Of a DNA stretch of 17,457 bases, positions 13,050 to 17,457 are shown piece by piece; position 1 is the stretch's first letter, and every line of letters starts with the position of its first letter. Made by a program: the position numbers and the translations under genes. The stretch lies in the NCBI GenBank assembly GCA_016709495.1, contig JADJMS010000025.1:1-17457 (forward strand). The letters run 5' to 3'. The notes under the pieces are model-generated. The model searched no databases. It worked only from the letters and a program-made list of their open reading frames with translations, and was not told the origin of the DNA. Origin of the DNA: Candidatus Dechloromonas phosphorivorans. Its GTDB lineage: Bacteria; Pseudomonadota; Gammaproteobacteria; Burkholderiales; Rhodocyclaceae.

Positions 13050-13610
13050 TCAGCCAGTCGTCAGCTTTTCAAGCAGCAAAGGCTTGACTTGTTCCAGCCA
13101 GGCATCAATCCGTTCGTCGGTGAACATGCCTTGCGTCCGCTGGTCGATGATCAGGCCGATAAAGCGGCCATCGACTTCGGCGGCGGAGTTTTCGTAGGTA
13201 TATCCGTCGGTAGGCCAGTCGCCGACGATCTCGGCACCCCAGCCCTTGAATTTTTCGACCAGCGCGAACAGTGAGCTGCAAAAGCGGTCGGCGTAGCGTT
13301 CCTGCGCGCCGAGGCCGAAAAAGGCGATGCGCTTGCCGGAGAAATCCGGGCTGGCCGGCAGTAGGGCGAGGAACTCTTCCCAGTTCGGTTCAAAGCAGCC
13401 CGACGATGCGCCCAGGCCGGGAATTTCGCCAATGCCGTAGCTTGGCGTGCCGAGGATCAGCGCGTCGTACTTGAGCATATCTTCCGGCGTGATGCGATTG
13501 ACGTTGACTGGTTTGTCGCAGAGGTCATCGCCGAGGTTTTTTCTGCATTTTTTGGCGATTAGCCGTGTGGTGCCGGTTTCGGTACCAAAAAACATTCCGA
13601 TTTTATTCAT
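13050..13610 (-). CDS. nifF: Long-chain flavodoxin, NifF type
   Basis: A 186-residue flavodoxin, an FMN electron carrier that can donate electrons to nitrogenase reductase. It shows the phosphate-binding loop GTETGTT (residues 9-15), the 50s-loop GTPSYGIGE (54-62) and the conserved GLGAQERYADRF (99-110); its length fits long-chain NifF flavodoxins. ATG 13610 is chosen because AGAGGA lies 6 nt upstream; the in-frame ATG at 13616 would overlap that site. The gene is intact and is flanked by nif-type genes on one side and IS1182 80 bp downstream. It is divergent from the small gene at 13760. The NifF label is supported mainly by this context and by the nif-type insertion loop. Confidence 0.85.
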   Translation of the reverse strand: MNKIGMFFGTETGTTRLIAKKCRKNLGDDLCDKPVNVNRITPEDMLKYDALILGTPSYGIGEIPGLGASSGCFEPNWEEFLALLPASPDFSGKRIAFFGLGAQERYADRFCSSLFALVEKFKGWGAEIVGDWPTDGYTYENSAAEVDGRFIGLIIDQRTQGMFTDERIDAWLEQVKPLLLEKLTTG

Positions 13611-13664
13611 GGTCATTCCTCTCTGGGTTTGATGGGTGAAGTGAGTAAGGGTTTGCGGCGGACT

Positions 13665-13680
13665 TGGCACGCCAGTTGCA
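13665..13680 (+). promoter_or_regulatory. Sigma-54 promoter
   Basis: TGGCACGCCAGTTGCA matches the -24/-12 consensus (TGGCACG-N4-TTGCA) perfectly with correct spacing. It points towards the small gene at 13760, whose start is about 80 nt downstream. No TGT-N10-ACA site was found just upstream. Confidence 0.8.
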
Positions 13681-13759
13681 AACGTTGGGTAAAACAAGCT
13701 GCCGACGTCGACTTTGCGACACGGCAGAAAACACCACACCAAGCCCAACGGAGTTCGTC

Positions 13760-14014
13760 ATGACCACCACTACCATCGATTGCAAGGGACAAATCATCGC
13801 CATGGGCGACCGGGTTCGCGTTCTGGACATCACGCCGGATCGCGATCTTGACGAGGAGGATCTCGACATGTTCATGGGCATGGTCGGTGCCGTTTGTGAC
13901 ATTGAGCGGATTGATGCTGACGGTGCGGCCTGGGTCGCGCTCTGGTGGAATGGTGACGAAGGTACGGTGCTGACCCAGATTGGCCTGGCACCGGGGCAGA
14001 TGGAGAAGGTTTGA
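13760..14014 (+). CDS. Small nif-associated protein of unknown function (84 aa)
   Basis: The frame is intact. The product is acidic and looks like a compact beta-barrel of SH3/KOW type (GDRVRVLDITP, GMVGAVCDIERIDADGAAWVALWWNGDEG, VLTQIGLAPGQMEKV), with an acidic insert DRDLDEEDLDMF at about 27-38. It has one cysteine pair candidate (C8 and the C in AVCDIER). I do not recognise a named family; NifZ-like small proteins are a possible comparison but this is not demonstrated. GGAG lies 7 nt before ATG 13760, and a perfect sigma-54 promoter at 13665-13680 indicates nitrogen-type regulation. The palindromic repeat B follows its stop. Confidence 0.75.
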   Translation: MTTTTIDCKGQIIAMGDRVRVLDITPDRDLDEEDLDMFMGMVGAVCDIERIDADGAAWVALWWNGDEGTVLTQIGLAPGQMEKV

Positions 14015-14044
14015 GAGGCTGTTGAAGGTTTTGCTTGCGATTCA

Positions 14045-14210
14045 AACCCCTCCTCAACCCCCCACGGCTGGCTTCCGCATAGCCAGTCTATTACGCTGGC
14101 GTGCAGGGTGGCTTCACGCCCCCCCTAACTTCGCCCCCTTGTCAGGGAGGGAACTTGATTGTGCGCGGTTTGTGTGCACCTCCCCTGATAGGAGGCCGGG
14201 GGGTTTGGGT
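14045..14210. repeat. GC-rich palindromic repeat (copy B), diverged and longer
   Basis: It shares the key halves of copy A: 14134-14150 (C5 TTGTCAGGGAGG) mirrored by 14179-14195 (CCTCCCCTGATAGGAGG), framed by outer C-rich (14047-14063) and G-rich (14196-14211) blocks. It also contains a 6-bp hairpin CTGGCT/AGCCAG at 14068-14086. No DUF559 gene accompanies it. It fills the gap between the 84-aa gene and the end of nafY. Confidence 0.6.
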
Positions 14211-14213
14211 GGA

Positions 14214-14954
14214 TCATTCGTCGATTTCCGCTGCGTTGTAGTTCTTCAGCCGCTTTTCAGCCGCGACGCCCAGCGCTTTCAGCATCCAGGGTGGTGGCGA
14301 TTCAACCATCGCTGTTCCGGAAAGGTTTGAGAATGTCCAGCGCTGGCCCGCCATCGGGGATCTTGATCGGGTAGACGTCGGCGCGGATCACCTTGGCGGC
14401 TGCCGGGCCGCCGATGGAAACCACGTAGCAGACGTGACAATCGCCGATCAGCCGGGCGCGCCAGAGGTTCTTGTCGTCCGAAAACTCGGCATCCATGGTG
14501 TCGCGGATATCGACCAGCCGGATTTCGCTCGGTGACACCTGATAGACCAGAAAGCGCAGGCAGGAGCCGAAATGGCCGGAGAGGTGCCGCTTTGTCGGAA
14601 GCGATGGCGACGCGCACCGAGCCGGGCATTTCGCCATCTTCGTAGGTCTCGATCTTTGGGTAATGATTCATCGCCCTGGGTTTCGCCCCCACAGGATGCG
14701 CACTGCCAGTTTCATGGCTTCGAAGGCCGATGCCGATATCCTCGCCGTCCTCTTCGCCATCGGCGCTGGCAAAGCCGGTTTTGAGCATGGTGACGGTGAC
14801 CTGACGCAGGTTTTCCTCGTCGATGGTTTCGCCAATACAGCGCTGCAACTGTTCGATCAGGGCGGGCAAGGTGACCTTGGGCACGGTTCTTGCCGCCAGC
14901 GCTTAGGCGCAGGGCTGCTTCGCGAGTGACCGGTGGCTTGCTGGCTTCTTCCAT
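14214..14954 (-). pseudogene. nafY: NafY/NifX-type FeMo-cofactor binding protein, three frameshifts
   Basis: If the frames are joined the product is about 246 residues, close to Azotobacter NafY (243). The first frame from ATG 14954 gives MEEASKPPVTREAALRLS. After a shift at about 14901-14905 follows ARTVPKVTLPALIEQLQRCIGETIDEENLRQVTVTMLKTG, the NafY N-terminal domain, then YPKIETYEDGEMPGSVRVAIASD. A second shift near 14590 leads to LSGHFGSCLRFLVYQV (cofactor-binding histidine), GDCHVCYVVSIGGPAAAKVIRADVYPIK and GGPALDIL. A third shift near 14325 gives LSGTAMVESPPPWMLKALG and a stop at 14214-14216. The protein binds FeMo-co and apo-dinitrogenase. A sigma-54 element precedes it at 15004-15019. 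Three one-base events in an otherwise perfect gene point to sequence error as much as decay. Confidence 0.78.
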
Positions 14955-15003
14955 GGTTTTCCCGTGATATTTGGGGTTGGGGTGTTGTGTTTTTTCAATC
15001 CCT

Positions 15004-15019
15004 TGCAGAGATGGTGCCA
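15004..15019 (-). promoter_or_regulatory. Candidate sigma-54 promoter of nafY
   Basis: Minus strand TGGCACCATCTCTGCA: the -24 TGGCAC is perfect, the -12 reads CTGC instead of TTGC, and GG to GC spacing is correct. It lies about 50 nt upstream of the nafY start. A near activator site (TGT-N10-GCA at 15041-15056) has one mismatch. Confidence 0.6.
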
Positions 15020-15059
15020 GCCGGCGAACGATTGGCTAACTGTCTGATTTCACGCAGGC

Positions 15060-16738
15060 ATGGGCCTTGCTGAAGTCAGATCAACGCCCAGGAAAACCCC
15101 CATCGGTCGGATACCTCACAAGAAGTCGTACGCGCCCTACCATGCTCGCACCCAAGCATCGACGAAGCCTATGCAGAAGGCCCGGGCCAGCTGACTGGGA
15201 TGCCCAGCCGGCAGCCTTTCGCCATTATTCTGGCGCGCCGCTGCTGGAGTTACCGCTGGCGGCAGATCGCTTTGAACGTTGTTACGGTCAACTGCCAAAT
15301 CCGCCGGAAAATGTGGTTGTGCCGGACCTCAACAGCCTGGGTGTTTTGCTCGAACTCGCCTTCGGCCTTTCGGCATGGAAAGGCTATGGGCCAAACCGTT
15401 GGGCGCTGCGCTGCAATCCATCCTCCGGCAATCTGCACCCGGTGGAAGCCTATGTCTTGAGCGCCGGGTTGCCCGGTGTTGGCGACGGCCTGCAACATTA
15501 CGACCCGGAAAATCATGCCTTAGAAGGCCGCGCCTGGTTGGTGCGGGGAAATTACGCGCCGTGGCTGGCCGTCGGTCTGTAGCATCATGTGGCGCGAAGC
15601 TGGAAATACGGTGAGCGCGCCTGCCGCCATTGCCAGCTTGATGTCGGCCCACGCCGTTGCCTGCTGGCTCACGCCGCGGCCCTGCTTGGCTGGGAAGTGG
15701 TACCGCTGGCTGTTGATGGCGAAGCAACCGAAGCATTGTCTCGGGCTGACAGGGCGAACGACTTTCCCATCCTCGCCAACCTTACCGAGGTCGAAGAACC
15801 TGAAACCCTGCTTGCCATCCGTGGTCCAGCCCGAGCGCGCCGCCCACGGCACAGGCGCTGGGCGACTGGCTGCAGGCCGACAACTGGCAAGGCAAGCCGG
15901 AAGCGCATCGATCCGTCACCCGGTTACCGCTGGCCGGCCAGCGATCAGGTCGCAGCCGCCAGCCGCGAGTCGGTCAGCGCGTCGGAAGCCATCAGCTTTG
16001 GCCCTTGCCGCCGCTCGTGCCGCATCCGACCGCTGCCGGGCTGCCCAAATCATCCGCCAGCGCCGCAGCGGCCAGCGTTTCGATCCGCACTACGCGCTGT
16101 TGAGGCCCGCCTTCTACCGCATGCTCGACGCCGTTCTACCGCGTCCGCAAGTGCCGTGGCTGGCGCAAAGCACGCCGCCGCGCATTCATCTACTGCTTCG
16201 TCCTGCGCGTCGACGGCCCGCCCAGTGGCCTTTACCTGCTGCCGCGCACGCCGGCTGCTTTTGCCGAATTGCCCGCCGCGCTGCTGCCGACCGACGAGCG
16301 CTTTGCCGCTCGCCGTCCGGTCGCTGAATTCGACCCCGATTGTCCGCCGCACCTCGGCCTTATCCAGCTTGCCGAAATGGGCCTGCAGGAAATGCAGCGC
16401 CTGGCCCGCCTCGCTGTCCCGCCATCAGGATATCGCCTCGACCAGCGCCTTCGCTCGGCATGCTGGCTGAATTTGAATCCGTTACGGTGAACGGCCAAAA
16501 CTACCGAAATCTATTGCGCGGGGCCGGGCTGGTCGGGCAGGTGCTGTATCTCGAAGCGGAAGCCGCCGAGGGAGGTGGCACCGGCATCGGCCGTTTTTTC
16601 GACGATCCGGTTCATCAACCGATTGGCCTGAGTGGCACGCGTTACCAGAGCGTTTATCACTTCACGGTCGGCACGCCGATCAACGATGCGCGTATCGAAA
16701 CCGGCCCGCCTTACCCCCAAAGACAACAGAAAACATGA
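15060..16738 (+). pseudogene. SagB-type tandem nitroreductase-like protein, multiple frameshifts
   Basis: Fragments in different frames assemble into one FMN-dependent nitroreductase/SagB-like protein of about 550 residues. The N-terminal YHARTKHR appears after removing one C from each of two C3 runs (15135-15137, 15151-15153). YAEGPGQL and DWDAQPAAFRHYSG follow, separated by a missing base near 15195. The FMN-domain segment is RCNPSSGNLHPVEAYVLSAG, then WKYGERACRHCQLDVG with AALLGWEVVPL. The second half has GPPSGLYLLPRTP and ends with a clean frame: VGQVLYLEAEAAEGGGTGIGRFFDDPVHQPIGL, YQSVYHFTVGTPINDARIETGPPYP, stop at 16736-16738. SagB proteins are dehydrogenases of azoline-peptide pathways, but homologues also occur near nif genes, where the role is unknown. 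The exact start is unclear; ATG 15060 is only the first candidate. The stop overlaps the ankyrin start. Confidence 0.6.
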
Positions 16739-17217
16739 GTCCCTTAACTCGCCGCTTTTCTCGCCGAACATGGCTTTCAGCCCGACGACATCAACGCTCC
16801 GGAGGCCGATGGTCGCTTCACACCGTTGATGCGTGCCGCCAAGCCCGGTCGTCTCGATATCGCTGATGAACCGCTAGTCCTCGGAGTCGATCTCACGGCA
16901 CTCAATGCCGACGGCTGCAACGCTCCCGTGGCTGGCCTGCTACAACGGCAGCCATGAACTGATCGAACGCTTGATCGCCGCCGGCGTCAACATCGACCAA
17001 CAGAACGGCAATGGCGCCAGTGGCCTGATGCATGTTTCGTCAAACAGCAAGCCTGATCTGGTCATGCTGTTGCTGGAAAAGGGTGCCAATCCGAATTTGA
17101 GGAATTTTGACGACTCCAGCGCCTCTTGATCTAGCGGCCTCATTGGCTTGGCCTGGGAAGCTGCCTGAGGAAAGCCTCCAGAGCAGAGGGGCGGTTGGCA
17201 AACGTGAAGTCCACTAG
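16735..17217 (+). pseudogene. Ankyrin-repeat protein, frameshifted
   Basis: ATG 16735 overlaps the SagB-like stop (ATGA). After a shift near 16755 the protein reads AAFLAEHGFQPDDINAPEADGRFTPLMRAAKPGRLDIADE, LVLGVDLTALNADGCNA; after another near 16925 it reads WLACYNGSHELIERLIAAGVNIDQQNGNGASGLMHVSSNSKPDLVMLLLEKGANPNLRNFDDSSA; a third near 17125 leads to LDLAASLAWPGKLPEESLQS and a stop at 17215-17217. The TPLMRAA, LIAAGVNI and LLLEKGANPNL pieces are typical ankyrin repeats, about three and a half in total. Ankyrin genes of this type lie next to nif genes in Azoarcus-like genomes (recollection). The C-terminus is immediately followed by an IS3-type remnant and may be altered by it. Confidence 0.7.
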
Positions 17218-17218
17218 C

Positions 17219-17410
17219 TTACGCGGCAAGATTATTTACATAATATTTTTGTGTGATTACAGCTGGGGAAAGATAGCCTAGTCGCTTCTGTTTTCGCATC
17301 CCGTTGTAGAGGATTTCGATGTGCTTTGTAATTTCCAAGGCTGTCAGAATTTCTGTGGTGAGGCGTGAATAGACTTTTCCACCGTGTAGAAGGTCAGCAC
17401 CAGTTTCACC
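17219..17410 (-). pseudogene. IS3-family transposase (OrfB) C-terminal fragment
   Basis: The minus-strand frame after a TAA at 17413-17411 gives 63 residues: LTTEILTALEITKHIEILYNG, then MRKQKRLGYLSPAVITQKYY and a stop at 17221-17219. The YNxxRxQxxLGYLSP motif is the diagnostic end of IS3-family integrase cores. The catalytic DDE part is missing; upstream sequence to the window end shows no continuation in any frame. It is a decayed remnant abutting the ankyrin gene's stop. Confidence 0.75.
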
Positions 17411-17457
17411 TTAGGACAACGCTTTCTCCAAGCGGGACAACTTCTACTTCGGTCATA

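Noticed and set aside
13560..13620. NifA activator site for the promoter at 13665
   Set aside because: TGT triplets at 13513 and 13566 are not followed by ACA at the right distance.
1..17457. tRNA, rRNA genes or CRISPR arrays
   Set aside because: No cloverleaf, rRNA-like stretch or regularly spaced direct repeats were seen on either strand.

Overview
The window looks like a chromosomal segment of a GC-rich betaproteobacterium, most likely Rhodocyclales (Dechloromonas/Azonexus/Azoarcus type). This rests on the pairing of a urease operon with a nitrogen-fixation accessory cluster in which a SIR2-like protein, bacteriohemerythrin, Rieske protein, flavodoxin, NafY, a SagB-like nitroreductase and an ankyrin protein occur together. 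The genus is inference; no rRNA gene is present.

Layout. (1) 1-3346: the end of a urease operon (ureC fragment, ureE, ureF, ureG), with a palindromic repeat plus a DUF559 endonuclease-like gene between ureF and ureG. (2) 3342-5630: a NifA/sigma-54 type control region (TGT-N10-ACA activator site and -24/-12 element) followed by a compact operon: SIR2-like gene, unknown 164-aa gene, 21-codon ORF, bacteriohemerythrin, Rieske protein. (3) About 5631-8257: an IS91-family element with a XerD-like tyrosine recombinase and an intact HUH transposase, ending in a 385-bp tail that can fold into a loop-anchored pseudoknot. (4) 8255-11150: three integron gene cassettes in a row, all reading leftwards, with three attC sites and a boundary core but no integron integrase (a CALIN). 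They encode a HEPN protein, an uncharacterised 186-aa protein, and a two-gene pair (membrane/coiled-coil protein plus 232-aa protein). (5) 11355-12969: an IS1182-family element with perfect 21-bp inverted repeats and a frameshifted transposase. (6) 13050-17217: the nif accessory genes resume: flavodoxin, a small gene behind an excellent sigma-54 promoter, a second copy of the palindromic repeat, nafY, a SagB-like tandem nitroreductase and an ankyrin protein. (7) 17219-17410: the C-terminal remnant of an IS3-family transposase.

How it fits together. Urease maturation genes (UreE nickel delivery, UreF/UreG GTP-dependent activation) lead straight into nif-type regulation. The nif accessory genes suggest electron supply (flavodoxin, Rieske), cofactor insertion (NafY) and oxygen handling or sensing (hemerythrin). 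A mobile block of about 7.3 kb (IS91, cassettes, IS1182) splits the nif accessory region.

Quality warning. Eight or more genes carry frameshifts, and several lie exactly at G, A or C homopolymers where changing one base restores a family-like protein. Sequencing or assembly error is therefore at least as likely as gene decay for ureC, ureE, the SIR2-like gene, the Rieske gene, the IS1182 transposase, nafY, the SagB-like gene and the ankyrin gene.
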